This document shows positions 36,280-46,420 of a stretch of 64,000 nucleotides of DNA, piece after piece. Made by a program: the position numbers and the translations under genes. The DNA is from Pelagibacterales bacterium SAG-MED37 (lineage in GTDB: Bacteria; Pseudomonadota; Alphaproteobacteria; Pelagibacterales; Pelagibacteraceae). Position 1 is the first letter of the stretch; every line of letters begins with the position of its first letter. The stretch lies in NCBI GenBank assembly GCA_014653605.1, contig JACWEG010000001.1, forward strand, positions 62,001-126,000, written 5' to 3'. The notes under the pieces were generated by a model that was given only the letters and a program-made list of their open reading frames with translations, did not search any database and was not told the DNA's origin.

Positions 36280-37536
36280 ATGCAAAAATACTCAATATTT
36301 AATCTGATTAAAAATGCTTTTTCCAATCATCAAAAATGGGATTTAGCTTGGAAAGATCCAACACCTAAGAAAGAGTACGATGTTGTCATTATTGGAGGTG
36401 GAGGCCATGGGCTAGCAACTGCATATTATTTAGCAAAAGAGCACAATATTACAAATGTTGCAATTATAGAAAAGGGATGGATTGGTGGAGGAAATGTTGG
36501 ACGTAATACAACAATAATTAGATCAAATTACATGCATGATGATAATGCATTGTTTAGTGAATTTGGAATGGATCTTTGGAGAAAGATGAGCCAAGATTTA
36601 AATTATAATGTGATGTTTTCCCCAAGAGGGATTATTAACTTAGCTCATTCAGATGCACAAATGAATGTTTATGCAAGACGAGGAAACTCGATGAGGTTGA
36701 ATGGTATTGATGCAGAATTATTAAACAGAGAACAAGTAAGAGAAATTATTCCAATGGCTGACTTTTCTGAGAACGTCAGATTTCCAATTTTTGGTGGACT
36801 CATGCAGCCTAGTGCAGGAACAGCAAGACATGATGCAGTAGCATGGGGTTATGCTAGACAAGCCGATTCTATGGGTGTGGATATAATTCAAAATTGTGAA
36901 GTAATAGGTTTTGATATTTCAGGAGGAAAAGTAGAAGGTGTTCGAACTTCTAGGGGAGATATTAAGGTTAAAAAAATTGGATTATGTGTTGCTGGCAGTA
37001 CTAATATTTTAGCTGACAAACTTAATATGACTTTACCTATTGAAACTCATCTTCTTCAAGCATGTGTTTCAGAACCAGTTAAACCAGTTTTAGATAGAGT
37101 GGTTACTTTTGGTGCTGGCCATTTTTATATAAGTCAATCAGATAAAGGTGAAATGGTTATGGGTGGAGACTTAGATGGATATAATAGTTATGCTCAAAGA
37201 GGAAATTTACCAACACTTCAGCATGTACTTACTGAAGGAATAGCAATGATGCCATTCTTAAGTAAATTAAAAATGCTTAGGACATGGGGTGGAATTATGG
37301 ATATGTCGATGGATGGTTCACCTATTATTGACAAAACTCACATTGAAGGTTTGTATTTGAATTGTGGTTGGTGTTATGGTGGGTTCAAAGCTACTCCAGC
37401 ATCTGGTTGGACATTTGCACATACTATTGCTCAAGATAGAGTTCATGAATTAAACGCAGGATATAACCTAAATAGATTTAATACAGGCCACTTACTTGAT
37501 GAAAAGGGTCTTGGCACAAAAACTTGGATTTCATAA
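36280..37536 (+). CDS. mgdA: N-methylglutamate dehydrogenase / sarcosine oxidase beta subunit
   Basis: The 418-aa flavoprotein carries a dinucleotide motif (VVIIGGGGHGLATAYYL), NVGRNTTIIRSNYMHDDNA and the late MDMSMDGSPIIDK and NCGWCYGGFKATPASGW, all typical of SoxB/MgdA. The subunit holds FAD and covalently bound FMN in heterotetrameric sarcosine oxidase. The next three genes encode the delta, alpha and gamma subunits in the canonical BDAG order with junctions of 0 to -4 bases. Near mgsABC, N-methylglutamate is the favoured substrate; sarcosine from betaine breakdown is the alternative. Confidence 0.88.
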   Translation: MQKYSIFNLIKNAFSNHQKWDLAWKDPTPKKEYDVVIIGGGGHGLATAYYLAKEHNITNVAIIEKGWIGGGNVGRNTTIIRSNYMHDDNALFSEFGMDLWRKMSQDLNYNVMFSPRGIINLAHSDAQMNVYARRGNSMRLNGIDAELLNREQVREIIPMADFSENVRFPIFGGLMQPSAGTARHDAVAWGYARQADSMGVDIIQNCEVIGFDISGGKVEGVRTSRGDIKVKKIGLCVAGSTNILADKLNMTLPIETHLLQACVSEPVKPVLDRVVTFGAGHFYISQSDKGEMVMGGDLDGYNSYAQRGNLPTLQHVLTEGIAMMPFLSKLKMLRTWGGIMDMSMDGSPIIDKTHIEGLYLNCGWCYGGFKATPASGWTFAHTIAQDRVHELNAGYNLNRFNTGHLLDEKGLGTKTWIS

Positions 37537-37806
37537 ATGCTTCATATTAAATGTCCACATTGTGGAATGAGATCACAAAATGAATTTTCTTATGGTGGTG
37601 ATGCAACTGTTAAAAGACCTGAGCTAGGTAAAGAAATATCTGATCATGACTGGGATAATTTTGTTTACAATAGAAAAAGTTTAAGAGGAAAACATTTAGA
37701 ATTATGGCAACATTTATCAGGATGTAGACAATGGATAAAAGTTGAAAGAGATACTGCTACTCATGAAATATTTAGAACATCAAAAGCTAATGAGGATAAT
37801 TCGTAA
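37537..37806 (+). CDS. mgdB: N-methylglutamate dehydrogenase / sarcosine oxidase delta subunit
   Basis: The 89-aa subunit begins MLHIKCPHCGMRSQNEF and later has HLSGCRQWIKVERDTATHEI, the zinc-binding Cys-Cys-His-Cys pattern of SoxD. It is a small structural subunit that binds zinc. It follows the beta gene directly and shares its last base with the alpha gene start. Confidence 0.92.
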   Translation: MLHIKCPHCGMRSQNEFSYGGDATVKRPELGKEISDHDWDNFVYNRKSLRGKHLELWQHLSGCRQWIKVERDTATHEIFRTSKANEDNS

Positions 37807-40802
37807 TGGATCAAAATTTTCGATTATCAGATGGTGGTTTAATAAATAGAGATAAAAAGTTATCATTTAAGTTTAATAGTAAAACTTATTATGGTTTTGA
37901 AGGAGATACTCTAGCCTCAGCTTTAATAGCTAATGGTGTTCATTTAATTGGTAGAAGCTTTAAATACCATAGACCAAGAGGATTTTTTGGTGCTGGTGTC
38001 GATGAGCCATATGCAATAGTTCAGCTATATAGAAATGGTGAAACTGAACCAAACATAAAAGCCACAGAACAGGAGCTTTTTGAGGGTTTAGAAGCAACAA
38101 GTGTAAATTGTTGGCCAAGTGTTAACTTTGATATCGGAGCAATAAACAACTTTTTAAAAATATTTCTTCCTGCTGGATTTTATTACAAAACATTTATGTG
38201 GCCAAAAAGTTTTTGGTATAAAGTTTATGAACCTTTTATTAGGAAAGCAGCAGGTCTTGGTGTTGCATCAATCAAACATGATAAAGAAAGATACGAACAT
38301 AAATATGAATATTGTGACTTATTAATTGCTGGTTCAGGACCATCAGGTTTAGCAAGTGCATATGCTGCAGCAAAAAATGGGGCACGAGTAATTTTAGCTG
38401 AAGATAAAGCTAGATTTGGTGGAACACTTCTTACAAGCGAAGTAAATATTGGAAATAAATCAGGTAAAGAGTGGGCTGAAGGAATAATTGCTGAACTTAA
38501 AGAAATGCCTAACGTAACAGTTAGAAATAGATCTCAGGTTTTTGGCTATTACGATCATAACATGCTGGTGATGTCTGAAAGAATTAGCGATCATCTTTCA
38601 AAGACAAAAAAATTTCATCCAAAACAAAGACTTTGGTACATTAGAGCAAAAGAAGTTCTGATTTCTTCAGGATCAATTGAAAGACCAATAGTATTTGGTA
38701 ACAATGATACCCCAGGAGTAATGCTTTCATCAGCAGCAAAAGAATACTTAAAAGTTTATGGAGTATTAGTTGGAAGAAACCCTTTAATTTTTACTAACAA
38801 TGATAGTGGATATGAAACAGCAATTGAATTTAAGAAAAACGGTGTTGATCCAACTATCTTAGATACAAGAAAAGATCCTCAATCTGAAATAATCAACGAA
38901 GCAAAGAATTTAGGAATAAACATTAAGTTTTCATATGTAGTAGTAGCTGCTCAAGGTTATAAAAAAGTAAAATCAGCTGATATTGCAAAAATTTCAGATG
39001 ATAAAGAGCAACTTGGATCAGTTGAAAATATAAAGTGTGACTGCATTTGTGTTTCTGGTTTTTGGACACCGACAATTCACTTAGCTTCACAATCTGGAAA
39101 TAAAACAAAATTCAACGAAGAAATTGATGCATTTGTACCAGGAATATCGAAACAAAATGAAACAACATTGGGTGCAGCGAATGGATCTTATACTTTAGAA
39201 GGGACTTTAAAAAACTCTTTTGAAACCGCTTATGAGTTATCAAAAAAAATTACTAACAATACTAATAAAATTTCTTTACCAAATGTTGTTGAAAAAAAAT
39301 CAACGACACATGATAAATTTTGGTGTGTACCATTACCTAAAGGAAAGAATTACAAAAGATTTTTAGATTTTCAAAATGATGTTGCAGTTTCTGACATAGA
39401 AATTGCATTAAAGGAGGGTTATCGATCAATTGAACATGTAAAAAGATACACCACTCTTGGAATGGCTACTGATCAAGGTAAAACGAGCAACTTAAATGGT
39501 TTACAATTAGTATCGAATATTGAAAATAAAGTAGTACCAAATGTTGGTCACACAACTTTTAGACCTCCATATACGCCAGTTTCAATAGGTGCAATTGTTG
39601 GAAGAGAAATAGGAAAACATTCAAAACCTACAAGAAAATCTCCAATGCATAAATGGCATGAACAAAATAATGCGATATTTGTAGATGCAGGTGTGTGGTT
39701 AAGACCAAGATATTATAAACAAGGAAATGAAAATTTATTTGAAGCGTCTAAGAGAGAAGCAAAAAATGTGAGAACAAATGTAGGTGTATGTGATGTAACT
39801 ACCTTAGGTAAAATAGATATTAAAGGACCAGATGCAGCAGAACTACTTAATAGAGTTTATACAAATGCTTGGCTAAAGTTACCAGTGGGTAAAGCAAGAT
39901 ACGGGGTTATGTTAAGAGAAGATGGAATTGTTATGGATGATGGAACAACTACAAGAATTTCAGAAAATCATTATCATATGACAACAACTACCGCTCAAGC
40001 TGCAAACGTTCTTTCACATTTAGAATATTATTTGCAATTAGTTTGGCCAGATTTAAATGTAAATGTAGTTTCAACTACAGAACAATGGGCAGGAGCAGCA
40101 GTCGCAGGGCCTAAATCCAGAGATTTATTGAAAAAATTATTCCCAAAATCTGATGTTTCAAACGAAGGGTTACCTTTTATGGGTTTCATTGAAGGAGACT
40201 TATTTGGTGTAAAAGCTAGAATTTTTAGAATTTCTTTCTCAGGTGAACTTGCATATGAGGTAAATGTTGAATCTGATAATGGAAACTTTATGTGGGAAAA
40301 AATTATTGAAATTGGGCAAGAATTTAAAATCCAGCCATATGGAACCGAGGCATTATCAACTCTTAGAATTGAAATGGGTCATGTTGCAGGATCAGAGTTA
40401 GATGGAAGAACAATTCCTTATGACAATTCTCTTGAAGGTTTATTAAGTAAAAAGAAGGACTTTATTGGCAAAAGATCTTTAACTAGAAAAGCATTTATAG
40501 CTGAAGATAGACAAAAAATTGTTGGGGTAGTTCCTTTAGATAAAAAAACAAGTATTCCAGAAGGGTCACATTTAGTTAAAGACTCGAATGCACCATTGCC
40601 AAATCCAAAATTAGGCTATATCTCAGCTTCATGTTGGAGTGTTGAACACGATAATCCATTTTCTCTAGCAATACTAAAGAATGGGAAAAATATGATCGGT
40701 GAAAAGTTATTTGTAATGTCGCCTCTTAAAAATAAAGTAATTCCAGTTGAGATTGTTTCTTCTCACTATGTTGATCCAAAAGGAGAAAGGGTTAGATCAT
40801 GA
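37806..40802 (+). CDS. mgdC: N-methylglutamate dehydrogenase / sarcosine oxidase alpha subunit
   Basis: The 998-aa protein has the three SoxA parts: an N-terminal ferredoxin-like domain ([25 protein letters not shown]), an NAD-binding flavoprotein-type domain ([21 protein letters not shown], about 170-480) and a C-terminal GcvT/folate domain ([19 protein letters not shown] to the end). The folate domain captures the methyl-derived C1 unit as methylene-THF. It overlaps the gamma gene by 4 bases. Length and order are complete, with no sign of disruption. Confidence 0.93.
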   Translation: MDQNFRLSDGGLINRDKKLSFKFNSKTYYGFEGDTLASALIANGVHLIGRSFKYHRPRGFFGAGVDEPYAIVQLYRNGETEPNIKATEQELFEGLEATSVNCWPSVNFDIGAINNFLKIFLPAGFYYKTFMWPKSFWYKVYEPFIRKAAGLGVASIKHDKERYEHKYEYCDLLIAGSGPSGLASAYAAAKNGARVILAEDKARFGGTLLTSEVNIGNKSGKEWAEGIIAELKEMPNVTVRNRSQVFGYYDHNMLVMSERISDHLSKTKKFHPKQRLWYIRAKEVLISSGSIERPIVFGNNDTPGVMLSSAAKEYLKVYGVLVGRNPLIFTNNDSGYETAIEFKKNGVDPTILDTRKDPQSEIINEAKNLGINIKFSYVVVAAQGYKKVKSADIAKISDDKEQLGSVENIKCDCICVSGFWTPTIHLASQSGNKTKFNEEIDAFVPGISKQNETTLGAANGSYTLEGTLKNSFETAYELSKKITNNTNKISLPNVVEKKSTTHDKFWCVPLPKGKNYKRFLDFQNDVAVSDIEIALKEGYRSIEHVKRYTTLGMATDQGKTSNLNGLQLVSNIENKVVPNVGHTTFRPPYTPVSIGAIVGREIGKHSKPTRKSPMHKWHEQNNAIFVDAGVWLRPRYYKQGNENLFEASKREAKNVRTNVGVCDVTTLGKIDIKGPDAAELLNRVYTNAWLKLPVGKARYGVMLREDGIVMDDGTTTRISENHYHMTTTTAQAANVLSHLEYYLQLVWPDLNVNVVSTTEQWAGAAVAGPKSRDLLKKLFPKSDVSNEGLPFMGFIEGDLFGVKARIFRISFSGELAYEVNVESDNGNFMWEKIIEIGQEFKIQPYGTEALSTLRIEMGHVAGSELDGRTIPYDNSLEGLLSKKKDFIGKRSLTRKAFIAEDRQKIVGVVPLDKKTSIPEGSHLVKDSNAPLPNPKLGYISASCWSVEHDNPFSLAILKNGKNMIGEKLFVMSPLKNKVIPVEIVSSHYVDPKGERVRS

Positions 40803-41386
40803 GTTTAATATCAGCTTTAACAAATGCTCATTCAATAGGTCAATTTGGTGATCATGAAGGCAAAAATGATAATAATCTTTTAAAAATTTCTGAAATAAAA
40901 AACTTACTAATAGTTCAAATAGTGCAGTATAAAAATTCTAAAGTTTCATTTGAAACTATTGACATTGATGGTTTAAGATTAAGAGAAAAACCATTAAGCG
41001 TATCATATAATAATGACACTAGAATTTTGTGGAACGGTCCAAAAAATTGGCTTTTGGTTTCAACAAAAAAAGATTTACTTAAAAATATTTCACAAAATTT
41101 TAAAGAAACAGATTTTGCTTTAACTGACTTATCTCATTCAAGAGCTATAATTCAATTAGAAGGACAAGAATCAAAGGAAGTATTGAAGAAAGGGTGTCCT
41201 TTTAATTTTAATGATTTAGAAAAAAACAATTCTATAAATTCTATATATAATGGAATAGCAATTACTATTGATATGTTGGAGGACAATCCAACTAAAGTAA
41301 GATTGTTTGCTCTCAGAAGTTTTGGAGAGTCTTTGTATCATTCAATAACAGATGCATCTTTAGAGTTTGGTTATAAATCAATTTAA
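40799..41386 (+). CDS. mgdD: N-methylglutamate dehydrogenase / sarcosine oxidase gamma subunit
   Basis: The 195-aa protein fits SoxG in size and in its weakly GcvT-like pattern ([51 protein letters not shown]). SoxG associates with the alpha subunit near the folate site. It is the last gene of the four-gene operon and is followed after 5 bases by the convergent EamA gene. Sequence conservation of gamma subunits is low, so position carries much of the call. Confidence 0.88.
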   Translation: MSLISALTNAHSIGQFGDHEGKNDNNLLKISEIKNLLIVQIVQYKNSKVSFETIDIDGLRLREKPLSVSYNNDTRILWNGPKNWLLVSTKKDLLKNISQNFKETDFALTDLSHSRAIIQLEGQESKEVLKKGCPFNFNDLEKNNSINSIYNGIAITIDMLEDNPTKVRLFALRSFGESLYHSITDASLEFGYKSI

Positions 41387-41391
41387 GCATC

Positions 41392-42240
41392 TTAATCTCT
41401 TGTAGCAATATAAACACCTATTGTAGTTATTAAAAATCCTATTAAATCTAAATTAGTTAAATTCTCATTTAAAAATAACCAAGCCATAAAAGCAGATGTA
41501 GCTGGTATTAAAAAAAATATTGAAACAGTTTTACTTGCTGAATTTTTTTTAATTAAATACATCAATATTGTAAAAGCCCCAAATGATACTAAAAATATTT
41601 GATGACTCATTGCTACAATGAATGTTTTAGTAAAATCAATATATGGTTCTGCAAAAAATATTATTACTACTAAATGAAAAAAACACCCGCCAACTGCTTG
41701 ATAAAAATTGCTTACAGATAAAGGTAAGTTATTACTTAATTTTTTTTGCCAAATAGTTGATGAAGTAATTGCAATTAAAGCTAATATTGTTGCAATCAAA
41801 CCCATTAATGGTATTTTCGAACCAACATCTAAACCTAGGACCAATACTGCACCCACAAATCCAAGAAATACTCCAACCCATTGTTTCATAGTCACTTTTT
41901 CACCCAGTATGGGTCCACTAAGTGCGTTGGTTAAAACAGGCTGAAGAGTAACTATTAAAGCTGCAATTCCAGTTGGTATACCAATAGAAATTGAGTAAAA
42001 CACTCCTCCCAAATACAATCCATGAAAAAGAACTCCACTTAAAACAGATTCAACTAAATTTTTTCTTTTAATTATAATTGAATGTTTTGAGTAAAGTGAA
42101 AAAAGGTAAAACCCGATCGCTACAAAAAAAAATCTAAATGCTAGAGCTGAAAAGGGATCACTATTATCTATAATTGGTTTAGTGGTAATAAAGGCTGAAG
42201 ACCATAACAATATAAATATTAGTGGAAATATTCTGACCAT
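41392..42240 (-). CDS. EamA/DMT-type membrane transporter
   Basis: The 282-aa protein has ten hydrophobic helices in two repeats, with GLYLGGVFYSISIGIPTGIAALIVTLQPVL and the GEKVTMKQWVGVFLGFVGAVLV loop typical of the EamA family; the second repeat ends LDLIGFLITTIGVYIATRD. EamA proteins export metabolites or amino acids. Substrate is unknown. It converges with the last mgd gene and is divergent from a lipoprotein gene. Confidence 0.88.
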   Translation of the reverse strand: MVRIFPLIFILLWSSAFITTKPIIDNSDPFSALAFRFFFVAIGFYLFSLYSKHSIIIKRKNLVESVLSGVLFHGLYLGGVFYSISIGIPTGIAALIVTLQPVLTNALSGPILGEKVTMKQWVGVFLGFVGAVLVLGLDVGSKIPLMGLIATILALIAITSSTIWQKKLSNNLPLSVSNFYQAVGGCFFHLVVIIFFAEPYIDFTKTFIVAMSHQIFLVSFGAFTILMYLIKKNSASKTVSIFFLIPATSAFMAWLFLNENLTNLDLIGFLITTIGVYIATRD

Positions 42241-42366
42241 TTCAGGTCTTATAAGGCATTTATACTTACATTAGATTATTAAATTTAGTTTAATTTAGTC
42301 ATGAAAATGGGCTTTTTTAATTCTATCTTGAGTTGTAACACTAAATGTATAAGAATCGTGTTTACT

Positions 42367-42690
42367 ATGATTAATAAAAAAGTAATTTTCGGATTATTTT
42401 TATTAAGTATGCTCGGGGCTTGTGGAGCGCCAACAGCTATGTTGGGACCAGCATACACTTTTACTACAACTGGTAATATTGCGCAGGCAGGACTTTCTTA
42501 TGGGTCTGATAAACTTATAACAAGCTATACAGGAAAAACTCCAATAGAAAATATTGAAGATATAACATCTAAAAATCTATCAGTTAAAAAAAATATTCAA
42601 AAACAAACCTTACAAAGTGAAGATTTTTATCAATTAGTTAAGAGCAAGATTGAAATGACAAAAGGTAAAATTAAATTGTCTAATCAATAA
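42367..42690 (+). CDS. Small lipoprotein of unknown function
   Basis: I choose the ATG at 42367 over the track start 42301, because translation from there gives a clean lipoprotein signal: MINKKVIFGLFLLSMLGAC with LGAC as lipobox and Cys19 as lipidation site. The 107-aa protein then has a Gly/Thr-rich stretch (GPAYTFTTTGNIAQAGLSYG) and a basic C-terminal half. Similar small lipoproteins with a TTGN-type repeat start are common in SAR11, from memory, but no function is known. It converges with the 145-aa gene. Confidence 0.65.
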   Translation: MINKKVIFGLFLLSMLGACGAPTAMLGPAYTFTTTGNIAQAGLSYGSDKLITSYTGKTPIENIEDITSKNLSVKKNIQKQTLQSEDFYQLVKSKIEMTKGKIKLSNQ

Positions 42691-43117
42691 TATTTAGAAT
42701 AATTAAATGCTTTTGTTTAGTTTCTTTACACCATAATTCATAACTTTCACACATTCTCCATAAATGATCAAAAGCTCTTTGAGATAATTCTAGAGGGAAA
42801 TGACTTTTAGCATAATATAACTCAGGAAATTGAATTAATTGTTTAATCATCATATCTTTCTGAATATGAAGTAACTTTATTGTTTCATCCGGTATTTTTT
42901 TTTTAGTTTTAATATCAATAAAATTATTTTTTTTTAAATTTTCAATATACTTGTCGTGAAATTCACCACTACTTATTTCTTTGTATTCATTTGTTCCAAT
43001 GAATGACTCCAGAGCGTTAATATTTGAAAAATCAGGATTTTTTTTTTTAATTTGACAAATTTTTAAATATATTAATTCTGCTACGTGTAATACGTATGGC
43101 TTTTCTTTAGATGACAT
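42680..43117 (-). CDS. Hypothetical helical protein
   Basis: The 145-aa protein is lysine- and leucine-rich, predicted mostly helical, with no signal or membrane segment. Short features include YVLHVAELIYLKICQIKKKNPDF and FDHLWRMCESYELWCKETK. No family is recognised. Its start shares one base with the stop of the racemase gene, so it is co-transcribed with it. It overlaps the convergent lipoprotein gene at its 3' end. Confidence 0.55.
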   Translation of the reverse strand: MSSKEKPYVLHVAELIYLKICQIKKKNPDFSNINALESFIGTNEYKEISSGEFHDKYIENLKKNNFIDIKTKKKIPDETIKLLHIQKDMMIKQLIQFPELYYAKSHFPLELSQRAFDHLWRMCESYELWCKETKQKHLIILNIID

Positions 43118-43866
43118 TATCTATTTTTATATTTTTTCATAGCTGAATGAGCTAAGATTAAATTAGGATCTAAAAATATTTTTGATGATTTAATTGTTTT
43201 AAATGATTTAAATGCAAAAATAGCAATTGGTAATTCAGTACAACCAAGAATTATTTTTTTACATCTTTTTTTCATTAAAAAATTAATGGCAGGTTTTATA
43301 ATCCTACTAGCTTCTTTTACCTTTCCCATTTTTACAAATTTAATGGCCTTATTAACAGAATTATTTTGATTTTTTTTGTCTGGAAAAACTAAATTATAGT
43401 TCTTATCAAAAAAATTATTATAAACACCAGTTTTTAAAGTTCCCTCAGTAGCAAGTAGACCGATACTTGAATTTTTTTTACATGTTTTTTTTGTAAAATT
43501 AAAAACCTCTTTTGGCATGTTAATTATAGGTAAATTAATTTTTTTCTGTAAATCTTCATACCAATAATGTGCAGTATTACATGGTATAACTATAAATTTA
43601 CATTTACTTTTTTTAAGAACCTGACATCCTTTAATTAAACTTTTTAAAACTAATAAATATTTTTTTTGACTTTTTTTGTTATTTTTTTTATTTGATAAAT
43701 TTCCAGTTTGAACACCTATTGACTCGGGTCTTCCTGGAATATTAGATTTATTATAGAGTATGAATAGGGGGTAATCTTGATCAAATTTTCCTCTATATAA
43801 GATTGCTAACTTATTACAAAAATCAAGACCTGCTTGAGTTCCCATTCCACCTAAAATACCAATCAT
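43117..43866 (-). CDS. Aspartate/glutamate racemase family protein
   Basis: The 249-aa protein starts with GILGGMGTQAGLDFCNKL and carries the two catalytic cysteine motifs of the Asp/Glu racemase family, VIPCNTAHYW and LGCTELPIA. Such enzymes interconvert L- and D-amino acids without PLP. Aspartate racemase is the most likely specificity from length and first-motif form. The gene follows the cspA gene downstream of a long imperfect hairpin. Confidence 0.82.
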   Translation of the reverse strand: MIGILGGMGTQAGLDFCNKLAILYRGKFDQDYPLFILYNKSNIPGRPESIGVQTGNLSNKKNNKKSQKKYLLVLKSLIKGCQVLKKSKCKFIVIPCNTAHYWYEDLQKKINLPIINMPKEVFNFTKKTCKKNSSIGLLATEGTLKTGVYNNFFDKNYNLVFPDKKNQNNSVNKAIKFVKMGKVKEASRIIKPAINFLMKKRCKKIILGCTELPIAIFAFKSFKTIKSSKIFLDPNLILAHSAMKKYKNR

Positions 43867-43904
43867 ATATAAGTTATATTTTTTTGTTTGTTGTAGAATA
43901 GTTC

Positions 43905-43962
43905 ATTGGCTATAAAAATAAATCAATTCTTAAATTAAGAACTGAAATTGATTATAGCCAAT
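43905..43962 (-). repeat. Long imperfect inverted repeat between cspA and the racemase gene
   Basis: An outer 11-bp stem (ATTGGCTATAA at 43905-43915, TTATAGCCAAT at 43952-43962) encloses a second pairing TCAATT/AATTGA. Transcribed from the cspA side it would form a long hairpin without an obvious T-run. It may protect or end the cspA transcript, or control the racemase gene. Confidence 0.75.
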
Positions 43963-43979
43963 AAATGATAGTGTGAAAA

Positions 43980-44186
43980 TTATGCAGTTTTTAAGTTAAC
44001 TGCTGAAGGACCTTTAGGACCATCTTCAACATCGAAAGTCAAAGCTTGACCCTCATCTAAACCGTTCATACCAGCATCTCTTACTGCTGAAACATGTACA
44101 AACACATCTTTTTCTTTATCTTCTCTTTCAATAAAACCAAAACCTTTGGTTGGATTGAACCACTTTACTTTACCTTGTAGACTCAT
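43980..44186 (-). CDS. cspA: Cold-shock family protein
   Basis: The 68-aa single cold-shock domain has both RNA-binding motifs, KGFGFIE and DVFVHVSAV, after [13 protein letters not shown]. These proteins bind single-stranded RNA and DNA and act as RNA chaperones, and in slow-growing marine bacteria they are often made constitutively. A 118-base leader before the next upstream gene and a long hairpin just downstream suggest control at the RNA level. Confidence 0.95.
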   Translation of the reverse strand: MSLQGKVKWFNPTKGFGFIEREDKEKDVFVHVSAVRDAGMNGLDEGQALTFDVEDGPKGPSAVNLKTA

Positions 44187-44304
44187 ATTTATCTTCTTAC
44201 TTTTTGTTGTATTAATTTATTACTTATAATTAAGTAATTTTAGCTTTCTTTAGAATTTAGAGGGTTTTGTCAACTAAATAGATGTTTTTGGGACCTTTTT
44301 TACA

Positions 44305-44772
44305 CTAACCGTTGTTTATCTGTTTAGTTAAATAGATAGAGTTTATATCCTCTTTATAATGTGCAAAAGGCTCACAAGGAGCAAAATCACATTTTTTAAA
44401 TAGTTTTCGTGCTGGTTCAAAAAATTTACCTGCACCTGTCTCTATACTTAATCTTTTTATATTTAATTTCTTGGCTTCAAAGATTAAATGGTCAATTACT
44501 TGTATACCATTACCTTTGTTTCTATAATTGTCGTGAATTCGAATTGATTTAAATTCTCCATGTTCTTTTGTAAGAAATTTCAAAGCACCACAGCCAAATA
44601 ACTTTTCCTCTTGCCACAGACTCCAAAATTTAATTGACGGAGTTTTAAGACCAGGTATGTCAAGAACATGCGCACTTCCTTCAGGGGACGCAGCTTTTAA
44701 TTCTTTAAAATGTTTTATCAAAAGCTGATTAACCTCAGGGTGATCAAAATTTCCTTCTATTGATTTAAGCAT
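44305..44772 (-). CDS. GNAT family N-acetyltransferase
   Basis: The 155-aa protein shows the GNAT acetyl-CoA loop SIRIHDNYRNKGNGIQVIDHL and the ending RLSIETGAGKFFEPARKLFKKCDFAP typical of small YitI/ElaA-like acetyltransferases. Substrate is unknown. It begins immediately after the purK stop, so it is part of the purE-purK transcript. Confidence 0.85.
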   Translation of the reverse strand: MLKSIEGNFDHPEVNQLLIKHFKELKAASPEGSAHVLDIPGLKTPSIKFWSLWQEEKLFGCGALKFLTKEHGEFKSIRIHDNYRNKGNGIQVIDHLIFEAKKLNIKRLSIETGAGKFFEPARKLFKKCDFAPCEPFAHYKEDINSIYLTKQINNG

Positions 44773-45819
44773 TTATAGTAAAGTTGTTATATGACCCATT
44801 TTTCTTTTCTCTTTTATCTCTTTCTTTAGATAATCAAAAAAAAATTCATTCTTACCTAGTTCTATATTTTTTCTATAAGGTTCAATTTGGTTGCCAATTA
44901 AATTTACCATTTTAGCATTAGATAATTTTTTTAATGGAACTTTTTCAAGTGAGCATACAGCCCTTACATGATTTTCAAATTGGCTTACATTATAAGCGTT
45001 GATAGTTAAATGACCAGAATTATGAACTCTTGGTGCAATTTCATTTACATATAGATTTTCATTTCTGTCAATAAAAAATTCTACACATAATGTACCAATG
45101 TATTTAAGTTCTTCTGAAATCATGATAGCCCAATCTTTTGATTGATTCAAAATTTTTTTACTAATTTCAGCAGGTATTACTGAATATTTCAGAATTTGAT
45201 CTTGATGGGTATTTTCTATTGGATCATAAATCTCGTAATTATTATTACCATACCTTGTTATTATGACTGAAATTTCTTTTTTAAGCTTTACTAGCTTTTC
45301 TAGTATGTAACCTTTAGAAAAATCTATATTTAATGAATTTATATCCTCAGCTGTTTTGATTGGATACTGACCCTTTCCATCATAGCCCATTGTAGTAGTT
45401 TTCAAAATTCCTGGTAAAAAATCTCCCAATGTTTCAATATCAGATTTTTTTTCTATAGATACATATCTTGTTGTTCTTATATTAAGCTTATTTACAAAAT
45501 CTTTTTCAGCAATTCTATGTTGTATTAGTCTATTAACCGATGGTTTTGGCAAAACAGGTTTTAATTTATTCATTTCATTAAGAGTTTCGTAAGGAATATT
45601 TTCAAATTCATAACTAACAACATCAACTTTACTAATAAATTCTAATATTTTTTGTTTATCATCATATCCTCCAAAAATAAATTCATCACAAAAATTTTGT
45701 GCTGGAGCATCTTTATCATCTGAATAAACGACTGTTTTAATATCTAATTTTTTTGCTGCTGATGACATCATGCTACCTAATTGACCTCCACCAATAATTC
45801 CAAGATTTTTTACTGTCAT
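44773..45819 (-). CDS. purK: 5-(carboxyamino)imidazole ribonucleotide synthase
   Basis: The 348-aa ATP-grasp enzyme has the family start LGIIGGGQLGSMM, KTTTMGYDGKGQY, a carboxylate-rich YVNEIAPRVHNSGHLT active-site loop and the C-terminal NLIGN motif. PurK converts AIR, bicarbonate and ATP to N5-CAIR in purine synthesis. It follows purE after 7 bases in the usual purEK order. Confidence 0.97.
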   Translation of the reverse strand: MTVKNLGIIGGGQLGSMMSSAAKKLDIKTVVYSDDKDAPAQNFCDEFIFGGYDDKQKILEFISKVDVVSYEFENIPYETLNEMNKLKPVLPKPSVNRLIQHRIAEKDFVNKLNIRTTRYVSIEKKSDIETLGDFLPGILKTTTMGYDGKGQYPIKTAEDINSLNIDFSKGYILEKLVKLKKEISVIITRYGNNNYEIYDPIENTHQDQILKYSVIPAEISKKILNQSKDWAIMISEELKYIGTLCVEFFIDRNENLYVNEIAPRVHNSGHLTINAYNVSQFENHVRAVCSLEKVPLKKLSNAKMVNLIGNQIEPYRKNIELGKNEFFFDYLKKEIKEKRKMGHITTLL

Positions 45820-45826
45820 CCTTTTA

Positions 45827-46318
45827 TTATTTTGGATTTTTCTTTACAGACTTAGTTTGAGATAATCGCCAACTTTTCAATCTTTTCTTTATATCAGGAT
45901 TACTATTTGCAAGAATTGAGGCAGCTAATAAAGCAGCATTAATTGCTCCATCTTCTCCTATTGCTAAAGTTCCCACAGGAATACCTTTGGGCATTTGGGC
46001 AATAGATAAAAGGCTATCTAGACCTTTGAGTTTTTTACTCTCAATTGGAACACCTAAAACAGGAATCGAAGTTAAAGCTGAAATCATTCCTGGAAGATGA
46101 GCAGATCCTCCTGCACCAGCAATTATTACACCAATATTATTTCTATCTGCAGAACTTGCATAATCAAACATTCTATTTGGGGTTCGGTGAGCTGATATTA
46201 TTTTTGTTTCAAATTTAATACTTAAGTTTTTAAGGATTTTAACAGCTAATTTCATAGTTTTATAGTCAGATTGACTACCCATAACAATAGAGACTTTGAG
46301 TTTTTTAATATTTTTCAT
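45827..46318 (-). CDS. purE: N5-carboxyaminoimidazole ribonucleotide mutase
   Basis: The 163-aa protein has class I PurE motifs: VSIVMGSQSDYKTM near the N-terminus, ISAHRTPNRM and GAGGSAHLPGM, and the VGTLAIGEDGAINAALLAASIL region. It isomerises N5-CAIR to CAIR as an octamer. It is the first gene of the purE-purK-GNAT transcript; the 102-base spacer to the divergent dipeptidase holds its promoter. Confidence 0.97.
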   Translation of the reverse strand: MKNIKKLKVSIVMGSQSDYKTMKLAVKILKNLSIKFETKIISAHRTPNRMFDYASSADRNNIGVIIAGAGGSAHLPGMISALTSIPVLGVPIESKKLKGLDSLLSIAQMPKGIPVGTLAIGEDGAINAALLAASILANSNPDIKKRLKSWRLSQTKSVKKNPK

Positions 46319-46420
46319 GATATTTTAAGCTTAATCTTTATTTCAAAATTAAATAATAAATTCAATAAAATAAATAGTATTTAAAAAACATATTGGTATG
46401 CTTAATCATTATTCATCAAA

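Noticed and set aside
42301-42366. Upstream start of the small lipoprotein gene
   Set aside because: Residues before Met23 contain no signal features and would disrupt the clear lipoprotein signal that begins at ATG 42367.
44187-44304. TTGACA-like -35 element in the cspA leader
   Set aside because: A TTGACA hexamer is present on the minus strand, but no good -10 box lies 16-18 bases downstream, so no promoter was called.
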